From Gnetum montanum (taxonomy: Eukaryota > Streptophyta > Gnetopsida > Gnetales > Gnetaceae), in the NCBI GenBank assembly GCA_015680685.1, contig MNCI01023893.1:70870-134032 (forward strand): DNA of 63,163 bases, given 5' to 3'. The number at the start of each line of letters is the position of its first letter. Position 1 is the stretch's first letter. Below are positions 1 to 11,226 of this stretch, piece by piece. The notes below the pieces were generated by a model that saw only the letters and a program-made list of their open reading frames with translations, ran no database searches and was not told where the DNA came from. The position numbers were made by a program, and so were the translations under genes.

Positions 1-322
1 TTATTGCCACACATACTATCATGCTTAAGTACAACCATGCTTAAATAAAGATTCATATAATTAATGACTCCTACTATGGGCACTTGGGAAAAAATTCTAA
101 CTTTCAAATGGAAAAACTACAATAGCTTTGTTGCAACTACAATATCTACTTACCATAAATGTGTCTGCAAGCATGTATTTATAGTTGAAAAATAACACTA
201 CGTTGATGGGGCCTTGTTAACGTATGTTAAGATGCATCAACTAGGCCTCATCAACAAAGCACAGTCGATGAGGTCATGTTGAAGAGGCCTCATTAACACA
301 GCCAACTAAACATGACTCATCA
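1..322 (-). mobile_element. LTR of Athila-like element A1 (PPT side), cut by window start
   Basis: This is the PPT-proximal LTR of the minus-strand element A1. Its outer end reads CTCATCA on the plus strand (TGATGAG on the minus), matching the terminal inverted repeat of the LTRs at 10275-11120 and 59827-60686. Downstream blocks such as ACTATGGGCA followed by CTTGGGAAA are shared with the 59827 copy. A TATAAATA box lies on the minus strand at 176-183, about 140 bp inside the U3 end, as in the other two copies. The rest of this LTR lies before base 1. Its upstream promoter repeats differ from those of the other LTR of the same element. Confidence 0.8.
176..183 (-). promoter_or_regulatory. TATA box of LTR-A
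   Basis: The minus strand reads TATAAATA. The same box sits at equivalent places in the LTRs at 11027-11034 and 60567-60574, which supports it as the core promoter of this LTR family. Confidence 0.6.
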
Positions 323-334
323 TACCCCCATGAC
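323..334 (-). other. Polypurine tract of element A1
   Basis: The minus strand reads GTCATGGGGGTA directly before the LTR start TGATGA. This is the usual place for the plus-strand primer of an LTR retrotransposon. The same sequence is found next to the LTR at 60687-60698. Confidence 0.75.
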
Positions 335-3300
335 TAAATGAAAACTCATTCTTGAGTTCTTTTACAAAATTGAAAAGTTATGGGATTGTTTACTAACTTT
401 TCTTCAAACAAAGTAAACTAACTAACATGACAAAACTGTAGTGCCCAAGTCTATGGATCAACACGTTACAAAAAATGACAATGTTCAAGATACAAAATTG
501 AACACCATGAGTCAACTCTTCAAAACTAGATAGCATGTTCCTTAATGTTATGAAACTATTGGAGAAGATCATATGGTCCTAGGTAGTGGTGGCTCCTAAG
601 GCTCCGCGGGACCTTCACCAACTTCATGCATGGGCTATTGAGATGGCTGCAACTGTCTTGCTACTACTACAACTTTAGGAAAAAGGTGGAAAGCATCTAG
701 CAATGCTTTCATTTTCTGCACCGTACTCCTAAGATCATGCATTATCTACATAGATGCTAAATGGTTACATGGGCCTCTGGTGTTATTTCTTGATTTGGTG
801 GTGGTGGTGGCTACTCCTATTTTTGGGTTGTAGCTGGCAATTTATCTTTCATGATTTCTGACCATGAGGCCAAAGAAAAATACCTAAGGGTATCATTAGA
901 ATAGTGAACAACGCCTATCCTTCTACAAATTTTTCAGATGAGACATGGAAAGGGTAGGGTCTTCCTTCCACATTCTTCTTGAAGTGCTTCTCGATCATTA
1001 AGTAGATTAGCTGTCGAAGGTTAATGAAAAATTTCTTATTAGAGCGATGCATACTTTGGTGGATAAGGTGGTTACCTTACTTGGCCTTATCACTAGATTA
1101 AGGTGATAAGCTACAATCTTGAAATAAATTTTCTCTATTAATGTTAGCCCACCATACTCTTTATGATCCACCTTGTAGCATCACTAGGTCCACTCTCTCT
1201 TGGCCTAAGGATCATCATTTCTGGATAGTTTTTCCAACTATGTTTTCATATCAAGTAACCGAGGGACCTATGCAATGGCTTCTACTGAATAGGACACTTG
1301 AATGTCTTTTATTTTGACAACAGACCTTGGCCTTCAGCTACTCCAAAAGAGATATGTCTCTCCCATGTACCATTCCCCACTAGATGTGATTACTAGCCAC
1401 ATGGGAGAGGCTTGTAGTTGTGTCTTGACATCCTTTGGAGCTTTCTCCAAAAAGATCCCAAAGTTGATCTTCCAAAGAACTGATCTATGAGTCTCTTAGG
1501 AATTGATGATATCTATTTAGGCTTGAGATAAGGTAACCTCATGCCTAGGTGTGGATCCAAGCTCTTTTCCCTTTTGGGATTGTTCTATTAGCACTTACTC
1601 CTTTAGAATCTATTGAACAAATTCCACCTTAGGCTCCTCACAAATAGGTTCCATTAGATGGATTACCTCTGGTAGTTCTTGGCCTTATTCTTGTTGGCCC
1701 CTTCTAGCTCTGGGCCACTTCTCCCATAGTTGTGAGGGTTCTCCTTCTTGTGGGCATTTCTATTTGGGTGCCATCTATAATCAGAATAAAACCATGAATT
1801 AGTAATCATTTTATAACCTTAAAACAATTAGGATACCTTATCTTTTAAAGATTATTACACTTTGGCTAATTTGTGATTATGGTTGATTTAATTAATCTAA
1901 TTATCATTTTGTTTATGTATTATCATTAATAAATCATTTTGGAGGTTGTTGGAAAGGTTAACTCTTGAAAATTTTGATGTTTATATTCAGTTAAGGTTAT
2001 TAAACCTTTGGGGAAGTTAGGAAAATCTCCAAAAAATTTCATCTATTTTACATTATAAACCTTAAGGTTTGCAGCCCCCATGATAAAGATCTTACCTCTG
2101 GTAAGTGAAAGATCAAGAAGCAGAGTGATTTGAACAAAGAGNGATAAAGAAAAATTGATCTAGTAGCTATATGAAATGAAAGATTAAGAAGCATTGAGTG
2201 GTATACTCAATGAAATATGCAAAAGATAGGATTGTAGCGATATCAAAGGTGGGGAACCTTAACTAATCAAGACAAGAGCTATGTAAGTGGGTCCTCCCCA
2301 TAGTAGGCTCATGCCCTTTTTACCCTTACATAACCTCAACTAAAGAGTCTGTGGGCTCCATAGTTGATTAATGATCATGATAATTTAAGGACCGACCCAA
2401 AATAATCTACTCAAGTATCCCAACACATCAAACCAAAACAGAGAGCATAACACAAAACATAGTAGTGATATGAGTTATGGTAGCATGAATGAATGATAGA
2501 GAAGGTGGAATGGAGTTCCAAATTGAGGTCATAAGAAGTCCCTTATGGAATTTTTGTTTAAAATGACTTGGGAAGATCCATCCTTATTCTAGATTAAAAC
2601 TAGCCAGTTTTAATGACTTCTCATGATCACTCTAAGACCAATCCACTCACTCGAGACACAAGAGTGCTTCAACAAAATGACCACCATTTCACAAAAATAG
2701 AAAAAGAGAAGTAGGGAGTGAGAGAGAGGGCCTTAGTTAGAGGAGACATTTAGGCATAAGTGCATGTTATTCAAGTCCCATAGCTAGTGCTTGTAGCTCG
2801 TTTATTTGTCCAAGATATGTGCTTTGAATTTCCATTTTTTGTTCTATTTTATTTATTTATTTATTTCAATGGAACCACATCATGCAATGAAGTTATTTGA
2901 CTTCCTATTAGTGGGTGGTATGGAATGGTAAGAAGTTCATGAAACACATTCAAGCATTCAACCAAGTATAAGAGTACAAAGAGTATTAAGTCCCCTTGAA
3001 GTCACTTCCTTTAGACACTTTGAATCCTTCCTAATTCTTGAACTACCAAGGTCACCAATTGATTAAAAATTTTTTTAATGAAAGGAACCTCAAATTCATA
3101 GAACAAGGAAAACCATAGAGTTCATTGGATGGGTGAATAATATGGACTCATTTCTTGTTCTATAAAAAATAAACCATGTCAAAGTCATTAGAGATCAAAA
3201 TTCAAAAATAGAAACTAGACAATGATAATCACAACATTAAGCACAAACCATCATTAGTAAACAGCAACGACAACACTGTGTCCTATGACAATAAAGCACT

Positions 3301-3530
3301 CTTTATTAGTAAAAATGAGGAAATATCATACTTGAATAAAATTAAACAAAGTAAAATATATAAGAAAGTGTAAAATAATTAAGAAATTTCAAAGGTACTA
3401 AAGATGGTGTAAAATTAGAAGAATTTTAAAAATCAATAATTGTAAAATAAATAATTTGTAAAAATCAAAAACATGGAAAAAAAGGTAGAAAAACTAAGAA
3501 ACCAATTTGATGGTTAGCGTGGATGGCCAT
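335..3530 (-). mobile_element. 3' internal region of A1 after integrase (extra-ORF/env-like position), decayed
   Basis: This 3.2-kb stretch lies between the integrase remnant and the polypurine tract on the minus strand. Athila-lineage elements often carry an extra ORF here. Frames are too broken to read a protein. Its PPT-side end shares blocks with the equivalent region of A2, for example near 590 and 60890 (GTGGTGGCTCCT) and near 730-760 and 61000. A short ATTT microsatellite lies at about 2849-2868, and base 2142 is an unresolved n. I see no other gene in it. Confidence 0.55.
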
Positions 3531-3789
3531 CTTCCCAACAACTGAGTTGGAGGGAGGAGATCTAAAAAATAGAACATGACTGTCCATCCATTGAGGTGGT
3601 AGTTACACTTGCCTATCTAGGCTCGAGGAAAGGCTTGACTTGTTGAATGTTAACCAAATACATTTTATTTGGACATTTAGGCTTGTAGATTATCATGGCT
3701 TGAAAGGGAAATGTTTGATCAATTATATAAGGTCCCTTCCATAATGTTTGAATTTTTTCCTTTTGAGGTACATGTGTAGGATTCTAGTA

Positions 3790-4745
3790 GAGGACCTTAT
3801 CTCCTAGTTATAGTTTCAATTTTCTTATTTTAAGGTCATCACATTGCTTGCTAAATTCCTTGTTCATCTCATTCAAGAATAGGGCCACTAATTGATTTTC
3901 ATCTAATACATTTAGGTTGATTAATCTTTTTTTCTGTGCTATACTTAGCTCAAGATTTAGTTCACAGGCTGTTGAGAGTGCATGGAGCTCAAATTCAATC
4001 AAGAGTATTGGAATTTTTCCATACACTAACTTGTAGGGAGAATAGACAATAGGAAGTTTCCATGTTGAATGATAAGCCAAAAGAGCATCGTTAAGCTTTG
4101 TACTTCAATGCTTCCTATATTTGGTAATGGTCTACATTAGTATTTTTGTAATCTTTTGGTTGGTTACCTCTACTTGACCATTGGCTTGGGGGTGATAAGT
4201 TGTTGTTAATTTATGTTCTACCCCTAAGCATTGCATTATTTTTCTAAAAGTAGCACCTATGAAATAAGTTCCATTATCAAAAATTACTAAATGTGGCATC
4301 CCCAACCTATTCACAATATTTTTTTGTATAAATTTGGTAGCAATAAATGATATACAGTTAGTAACAGTAGTTTCTTCTACCCATTTCATGCAATAGTTAA
4401 TTGCTACTATAATATATTCCTTCCTGTTGGACATGGGTGTGATGGAACCCATGAAGTCAATTCCCCATATGTTGAAAGACTCTAGTGGTTGAATCCACTA
4501 TTGAAAACCTTCCATGCGAGTAGTCATCCCTCCATCTCATTGACAATTTTCACAAGACTTATCGAACTGGCAAGCATCCCTAAATATTTTAGGTCAATAG
4601 TATCCTACGATTAGGATTTTTATGATCGTGCGTCTCCCTACATAGTGACCACTACAAGGTCCTTCATCAGCATCCTAGAGAATGTGTAATTCATCTTCAT
4701 CAAGAACACACCAACAAATCAGGTCATTGACACACACCTTGCAAA
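3790..4745 (-). pseudogene. Integrase of Athila-like A1, broken
   Basis: Retroviral-type integrase that would insert the cDNA of A1. Reading the minus strand, a zinc-binding N-terminal part lies at about 4745-4525: the histidine pair is recognisable in GHYVGRRTIIKIL and the cysteine pair in CENCQ. The catalytic core (4452-4132) has the typical start WGIDFMG, then VIFDNGTYF for the second acidic residue and TTTYHPQANGQVE before the glutamate. The C-terminal part (4080-3808) opens with LAYHSTWKLPI, the usual block after the core. Internal stops and frame changes separate the parts, so it cannot be active. It follows RT and RNase H in element order, as expected for Ty3/gypsy. Confidence 0.85.
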
Positions 4746-4969
4746 TGTGTTTTTTGATTTTCATCAAGTATTTGTCCTAATGAAGGAATTATTGCTTCTT
4801 TGTAAAATCCAAGTCTTGTGGCATCTACTAATGGAGAATATAGTTGAGGATGCCATTGTACCATGTGATTCTTGTAGGTGTTTGTTCACTTATTTCTCTT
4901 GTAAAGAGAAGATCATTTGAAAAATGATCAGAGAGTAGGCTCTCCTTCTCTTTGTTATTCCATCTTAAG

Positions 4970-5792
4970 TGAAGGAGGTGGTAGGTGATCATATTCTTGA
5001 TTCCTTTTCAATCTACCATCGTGAGATCGAATTCCTACAAGATCACCATCCATCGTATGACATAGGGGCTCACTATTGGCTTATTCATGAGGAAGTGGAT
5101 TACACTATGGTCTGTATATACAAATACTTTGTAACCAAGCACATAGTGTCTAACCTTTTATAGAGCATACACCACTACCATTAGTTCTTTCTCCATGGTG
5201 GTGTAATTTAACTATGCTCCCACAATGCTTTAGCTCATGCAATGGATGTAATATGGACATTTATTATCATCCATCTACATGAGCACTTCTCCCAAAGCAT
5301 AATTAGATGCATCTATCATGGTGTGGAAGGGTTTAGACTAGTTAGGTGCTTGTAGGATTCATGTTTCTATGATTTTTACCTTTAATTCTTGGAATGCATG
5401 TTCACATTCCTTGATCCAGATGAAAGGTGCATCTCTCTTTGTAAGCTCTACCAATGACTTTATGATCTTAGAGAAATTCTCTAAAGATCACTAGTAGTAG
5501 CCAATGTGTCCAAGGAAAGACCAAACATCTTTAATGATCTCTCATTGATGTGTTATTCCTTGGATAACCCTTATCTTTTCTGGGTCTACCTTAATTCCCT
5601 TGTGTAAAATTCAGTGCTCTAGCATAATGCCTTCTTGGATCATGAGATGGATCTTTTGCTAGTTGAGCCATAAGTTTGTCTCTACACATAACTTCAGTAC
5701 TTGCTTTAGTCGATCCAAGGCTTGCCCAAAGGTAGCTGAATAGGTGGAAAAGTCATCCATGAAGACTTATCTTGTTGGAAGATACTACCAGT
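4970..5792 (-). pseudogene. RT thumb and RNase H of A1, broken
   Basis: This continues the polymerase from the RT fingers and palm at 5793-6206. The catalytic motif FMDDFS is readable at about 5770-5752 on the minus strand. It is followed by the Athila-type RT tail (FLGHIGYY near 5500) and the RNase H domain, with the first acidic block MIDASNYALGEVL near 5320-5285 and TDHSVIHFLMNK near 5115-5080. RNase H would remove the RNA template during reverse transcription. Several stops occur between these motifs. The order RT, RNase H, integrase identifies a Ty3/gypsy element. Confidence 0.8.
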
Positions 5793-6206
5793 CTATTGTT
5801 GGAAGATACTAAGAACCAAGTGTTGAAATGTTGTAGGGGCATTGCATAAATCGAATGGCATCTTACAATATGCAAAAGTTTCATAGGAACTCATGAATGT
5901 TATCTTGGCCTGGTCTTCTAGTGCAATTTGGATTTGGTTATAACCACTATAGACATCCAAGAAACTATAATAAAAATGCCTAGATATGGTGTTTAACACT
6001 TGATATACAAATGACAAAGGAAAGTGATCTTTAAACATTGTCATATTCAATAGCTTGAAGTCAATGAAAACTTGCCATTTTCCTTCCTTCTTTAGTACAG
6101 TTACAAGTGGGCTAACCCAATTATTATCAGCGATGGAATAGATGAAGCTTGCGTTGAGGAGTTGCTTACTTTTTTCTTTGATGATTTTCTTTAATTTTGG
6201 ATTCAA
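5793..6206 (-). pseudogene. Reverse transcriptase core of A1 (Athila-like), broken
   Basis: A 137-residue open stretch carries the fingers and palm of a Ty3/gypsy reverse transcriptase. In order it shows WVSPLVTVLKKEGKW, then KDHFPLSFVYQVL, FLDVYSGYNQIQIA with the first catalytic aspartate, and KMPFDLCNAPTTFQ. These blocks match the Athila lineage of Ty3 elements. The open frame stops just before the catalytic DD motif, which is found a few codons on in another frame. The conserved PFGL appears as PFDL. The fragment cannot be functional. Confidence 0.88.
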
Positions 6207-6689
6207 CCACCTCTGTAGCTACCTTCTAGACTTCATGGCTAGGTCAGTGTAGATGCAATGCTAGCATATCCTTGGATTGATTTTTGTTAGATCTAGATAT
6301 GACTAAGAAAAGGCTATCGGACATTTGTTCACCACCTTCAACAACTTTTCTTTTTGTTAAGGAGCAAAGTTGGAATTAATTATGATTGATTTACCATTCT
6401 TTAAAAATGCATACTCCATTCTAACTAGTAAATTTTTTAGTTTTAAAGGCTTCTACTTGAAGTGATAAGGGATTTGCAACTCTTCCCAATAGGTATCATC
6501 ATCTTCATCAAAGAGTTGGGAATGAATTTGTTTAATTTTTTCCATGCCTTCAACATATGCACAAGTTAGGCTCTCAGTGGGCTCCATTCATAATGTGCTG
6601 CTACCTGAGTCAACTATTAGCCATTGGGTGCCCTCCTATTTTGTGGTTATTGCATATAAACATTTCTGAATATTGATCTCTTATGCACA

Positions 6690-7140
6690 CTAATTGCATG
6701 CATTAATATATGTACCCTTGATTAACCAAATATTTTGCATGTAATTGCACCTATTATTAATATATGTAATGCATGGAATACACTTCTTCTCAATTTTTCC
6801 TAGCTCATTTTCATTAGATATTTCTAAAGATAGGTTCCTTATGTCCATTTGTGTGTTGACCATGCTTAACCAAGCCCTTCCCACTTCCCATAATGATGGG
6901 GAACTCACTTTTGTAGTTGTCCACCTTGATTACTAGAAAATCAATAGGATACAACCACTCACAAACTATGCCTACAATGTCCTCTACTAATCGCAAAGGG
7001 ATAGTAATTAACTAATCTGCTAATTCTAGACAAATGTTTCTCTTCTTAAGAGGTGGTAGGTTCAAGGCCTTGTACATGTCATGGGAGATGAGATTAACTT
7101 TAAAACCAAAATTAAGAAAAGCGTTACATGGCTCATGTAT
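6690..7140 (-). pseudogene. Aspartic protease of A1, broken
   Basis: The minus strand reads CNAFLNFGFKVNLISHDMY at about 7130, which aligns with the Athila protease active site (normally D-x-G-A/S-x-V-N-x-M). Here the catalytic aspartate position reads N (LNFG). Downstream are IPLRLVEDIVGIVCEW and YPIDFLVIKVD, the flap and core blocks of this protease family. The enzyme would cut the Gag-Pol polyprotein. The altered active site and frame changes make it dead. It lies between the zinc-knuckle part of gag and RT, as expected. Confidence 0.7.
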
Positions 7141-7479
7141 AACAATCTATAAATAGATGAGTGGACTTCCTGGATTAGATCTTTTAGTAGAAAGATTGCT
7201 AGCCTTGATCTAGTCAAAAATAGCATGAGTTAGCATTTTAATGAAAATCCTAGTCAGCACTTGGTTTGATGGGCACTTAAAGGCATTTGATGTAGAGGAT
7301 GAGGGTGCTGAAGATGTAGCATGATTAGCTAGACTATATTGTAAGGGTTGGAGAGGATTGCTAGGCTAGAAGAAGGGTCTTTTCTAAGATCGATTTTCTG
7401 GATCACTTAGTTGAAAAATAGCTTGTGAGTATACATCCCTCATAGCATTTTGTTGTTGTGGCTATGAAGGAATCTCACC

Positions 7480-8601
7480 TTGCATGGACAGAGCAGGAGG
7501 TAACTAGGTTGAAGGTGGAGGTGTATGTGTAGAGGATGGTATAGTTATAGATATGGATTTTCCCCTTGAGTAGAGGGTGAATGTGTTTAGTGGTAGTTTG
7601 GAGGATAATAGTGATGCTAAAATGATGTATGACTTGCAAAACATCAAGGGAAGATAAGCTGCTAAACATAATACCCATATAGATCTGGTTGCCTATAAGG
7701 GCACTACTACCTTGGTGGTTGTATTCCCATGATTGTGGTTGGTACCACTATTGGTATTGTTCATACAGTTGTGGAGGAGTTCCACTTGAGTAATAAGCTT
7801 GTTGCTATTTGTGGAACTGCCTTGGATTGCCTTGATGGTAAGGTAATTATCTTGGAGCTTGTTGACATACTATGTGAGGTTTCAATGCATACGTTCTAGA
7901 CTCTTGTAAGTGTGATACCATAGGGCAACATTTCTTTGGATGTTTATATTGATAGATGTCACATTCAATTTCATCATCAAAGTTAGAGTCCACAACTTCC
8001 TCTACTACAGCAGCTTTGCCCTTACAAAGTCATTTGGAGAAATTGGCTACTGCACATAATATCCATAAGGGTTAGGCTACCGGTAAGGGTACTGTTGTTT
8101 CGGCGATGGCATCCCCGATGACTGTGGGTATTGCCATTGCTGATGCTGTCCGATGGGATGTGGTGGAGTTCCACTTGGATAATATGTTAGTGGTTGGTGG
8201 AATTGTCATGGGTTACCTTGTGGATAAGGTAACCTTCGGGGTGTTTGCTATTGGTTGAGTCTTGGATTAAGCGCATACACCCCAGACTCCTGTAGATGTG
8301 AGATATTGGAGCATCATCCCTTAGGATGGTCATAGTGGCAAATCTCACATCCACCATCATTGTCTATGTTAGAATCTATAGCCACATCAGAGTTAGTGAT
8401 TTTTTCCTTACCCTTGTTATGTGCAAGGCCTAAATCTCTCCACTTTTTATTACCTTTGTCACTACTTTGTTCTACCTTAGACTCTTCTACAATTTTTAAG
8501 ATGGTTTCTATTTTAGATTCTAAGGAACTCCATACGTCGTCTACCTTAGCCGCTATTTCTATTGTTAATTTTTGGATTTGCAAGGTTTTTTGGTTCACCA
8601 A
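7480..8601 (-). pseudogene. Gag C-terminus of A1 with duplicated zinc-knuckle segment
   Basis: Two similar segments of about 300 bp (about 7680-7970 and 8040-8355) follow each other on the minus strand. Each encodes a CCHC-like knuckle: CEICHYDHPKG in the upstream copy and CDICQYKHPKKC in the downstream one. Each knuckle is followed by a Gln/Pro/Tyr-rich tail with SGTPP. The knuckle would bind genomic RNA in the Gag particle. A lysine/glutamate-rich stretch (SLESKIETILKIVEESK) precedes the first knuckle. The duplication looks like a segmental tandem copy inside gag. Frames are interrupted by stops. Confidence 0.7.
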
Positions 8602-9985
8602 CTCTTCGATTGGTGACTCATCCTATTTATCACAAACTTTCACTCCCTTCTTTCGAAGGGAGGGATGATGGTTGTACTCCTCCGCACTTTCCCTTTTGTG
8701 TAGCTCACCTTCTTCATTTGCTACTTGCTCTAACAAGCTTTGTACTTCATGGGCTCTAAGTTGTGAGAGTCTCCTTTGGGCATAAGTTCCAAGGGTTATT
8801 CTGATTTCATGCCTTAGCCCATCCACGATGTGGCGAAGTTGATCCCGCTGAGCATACCCATCGCCCAGGCAACGATGTAACAATGTGTAATAGCGGGCCA
8901 TGGCAGCATCCAAGGGTTCGTGATGACCTTGCTTCTAGCCTTGGATCTGCTTACACCAATTGGACACTCTGGAGTACGTCTGATACTTTTCGTTGAATAG
9001 TTCTAGCATCGTAATCCACCTCCTAATGGTTTCTGGTTCTAAGGAGGTGAGTGTCCTTGGGAACAACATAAGCTTTTTCCACTCATTTTCTATATTCTAC
9101 AAGGCACAGGCATCATGGAATGCCTGTAAATGATTTTGCGGATCAACACTATATCCCCTTCAAATCGTGGCATATTGTTCATGTCTAATCGTTTGATCCA
9201 ACTATCCTTTAAATGCCTTGTGGGAATCCTAACTGCCTTCCTTATGTCAAGCATACTTTGGGTTGCGAGTAGGGGCTCGTCATGATCATCTCTTTCATGA
9301 CGCTTGTGATGTCTGCGTTGTTCCCTACTCTCCCTACGTCCTTGCCCTTGTCCTCTCTCTTGACCTTCCCATCGAGGTCTCTTGTCCTTTTTACTTTTAT
9401 CCTCACCTTTATGTTCATGGTGGCTACGCCAAGATGTGGAAGGAGACGGTGAGTGATGTGAAGAAGGGGAAGAAGAAGGGGAACCATCGCTATGATGATG
9501 TTTCTTGCCTTCTCTTCAGCTGCTATGGCCCCGATTGTGGTGACGATCTAAGTGCCCATCCTTAGCATAAGTGGTTGTTCCCTCTGTGAATAGTTGGTGT
9601 TCACGGGCATTAGAACCAGGGATATGTATCATTGATCGTATGTTCTGATACCCTTCCTCCTCACCATCGTTAGGAGGGGGAACATCATTTGTTACAGAAC
9701 CTGCGATAGGGGATTCCTCATCTCCTATTTCGCTAAGGACATGCGGGACCTTACCCTTCAATAGTGCATGTTGACTCTTCTACCTTAAGTCTCTCATACA
9801 TTGGGCATCTGTGGGATAATAATCCCTCATGTCAAAATCTTTTGCAACGTATTCAACATATAGTTCAGTCATGCTTATCTGTGCCAAGGCATGGAAAAGC
9901 ATGTGAGAGATTGATCGATCTGAGGGTAATACAATGTTACCTTGCAAATCTCTCCATCACAGCTGCTCGTCTTGATGGAGGATAA
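8602..9985 (-). pseudogene. Gag of A1 (Athila-like), broken
   Basis: The minus strand carries a capsid-type gag region. The block DPQNHLQAFHDAC at about 9140 and FPRTLTSLEPETI at about 9050 match plant Ty3 gag. The next open segment (8913-8623) holds LHRCLGDGYAQRDQLRHIV and a Glu/Arg-rich tail. Upstream (9761-9242) lies a strongly charged Arg/Lys/Glu-rich stretch with HHNRGHS, which may be the N-terminal part. Gag would assemble the virus-like particle. Stops and frameshifts interrupt every part. It follows the primer site and leader at 9986-10255. Confidence 0.72.
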
Positions 9986-10255
9986 AAGTGAAGTTAGGAA
10001 TATATTCATCGGGATGAGTATATGTCATCTTATATTGTTTAGGACTTGGCTGATTTTGGTTATGTGTTTTATCTTGCTGACTGTCTCATGTCTGATCCTT
10101 AGGTGGTGAGTTGCTCTTATGAGAAGAAGGCATTTTTATCGGTGTGCTAATTTATCATATATAATTTTTATCTTTTGATTAACCCAAAGGTTTGTTAAGG
10201 CTCACAACGATGTGAGTGATATCCCTTATGTTCTATTTGGCGCACAAACACTTAG
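9986..10255 (-). other. Leader (5' UTR) of A1
   Basis: This stretch lies between the primer binding site and the gag remnant on the minus strand. I see no coding potential. It fits an untranslated leader. Confidence 0.45.
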
Positions 10256-10273
10256 TCCCCGGCAACGGCACCA
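10256..10273 (-). other. tRNA-Asp primer binding site of A1
   Basis: The minus strand reads TGGTGCCGTTGCCGGGGA, two bases after the LTR end. It differs at one base from TGGCGCCGTTGCCGGGGA, the complement of the 3' end of plant tRNA-Asp and a primer site known from plant Ty3 elements of the Athila/Tat type. It fixes the element's orientation and the inner LTR border. Confidence 0.88.
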
Positions 10274-10274
10274 A

Positions 10275-11120
10275 TGATGAGTGGCGAGGTATCCCTACAA
10301 TCAACCATACGAAATGAGTGTCACATGCGCAATCCGGTCGAACTCCGCAGACTAAATGCCTAAACACCCCATGGAAAACTTGGGGTTAATAATTCGTTGT
10401 CTTCCTAGACTTACTTGTTATTGTCACGGTGTATGGTTAAGTAAGTCCAAGGTATATGATTTTTATGGTCTTGTATGGTTTTTCTCCTATGCTAAAGGGT
10501 GAAGTGTTGAGAAAACTAACTAACTCTAACTAAGGACCTAAGTCTAAATTAACTAGCACTAGCATCCGTTCCCACTTACTGTACACACCTTGAACTATGC
10601 AACTGTGGCTACCCAATGCTAATCGTTACTGGGATCACCACACGTAACGCACGTGCTCGAAGTGGTCATACTGAGGCACTTAACTAGCCTAACCATGATG
10701 AGCAGCCGATTCCTTGACTAGCCATACACACCCATAGATGCTCATAATCAAGTCGTACTCATGCTACGCTAATGCAGATAATAAATAACAGGTAAGAAAT
10801 AACAAATAATAAATCCTATTCCATGCACTGCAAGGTTTATCCACAAAGCTCATCTTTATTATCATACACAACTTGCGTTCAGGTAAAAAGCTGCTCGAAT
10901 AAAGAACTGTTCACTTGGGGACTCCTATTGCGAGCACATGCAAAATATTCTCTCTCTAGAGTGATCAATCTGCCAGAGTTTCCCTACTTCTAGCCTAGGA
11001 TGGGAAATAAGGGAAGTGCCGCCTTTTATTTATAGATATGATGGCAGACCGCGATATCGCGTACGTGATATCGCAGGGGACGACGCAATATTGCGGCCCA
11101 TGCGATATCGCATCTCATTA
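10275..11120 (-). mobile_element. 5' LTR of Athila-like element A1
   Basis: An 846-bp LTR bounded by TGATGA and TCATTA (ideally TCATCA). It shares blocks along its length with the LTR at 59827-60686, for example the shared start TGATGAGT and the AACCATAC and GTCGAACT words. Read on the minus strand, U3 begins at 11120. A TATAAATA box lies at 11027-11034, with GATATCGC-type repeats just upstream. The far flank enters the LTR-B tail at 11121, so A1 probably inserted into an LTR-B copy. Confidence 0.85.
11027..11034 (-). promoter_or_regulatory. TATA box of LTR-A
   Basis: TATAAATA on the minus strand, about 90 bp inside the U3 end and conserved in position among three LTR-A copies. Repeated GATATCGC words lie immediately upstream at about 11048-11113. 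Confidence 0.6.
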
Positions 11121-11226
11121 AGTGTTCTTAGCAATCTACTCAACATCATTTTCAAAGCTTACGACTAGGTTGCACTACATTCTTTATGATAAATCCTATT
11201 GGTCAAAACTTACAAGATCCCTATTT
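11121..11226. repeat. Tail of dispersed repeat LTR-B (copy 1)
   Basis: The stretch beginning AGTGTTCTTAGCAATC, running through AAGCTTACGACTAGG to TACAAGATCC, recurs at about 43657-43763, 53637-53742 and 58265-58370. Only the last 100 bp are present because A1 is inserted at its left border. Confidence 0.75.
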
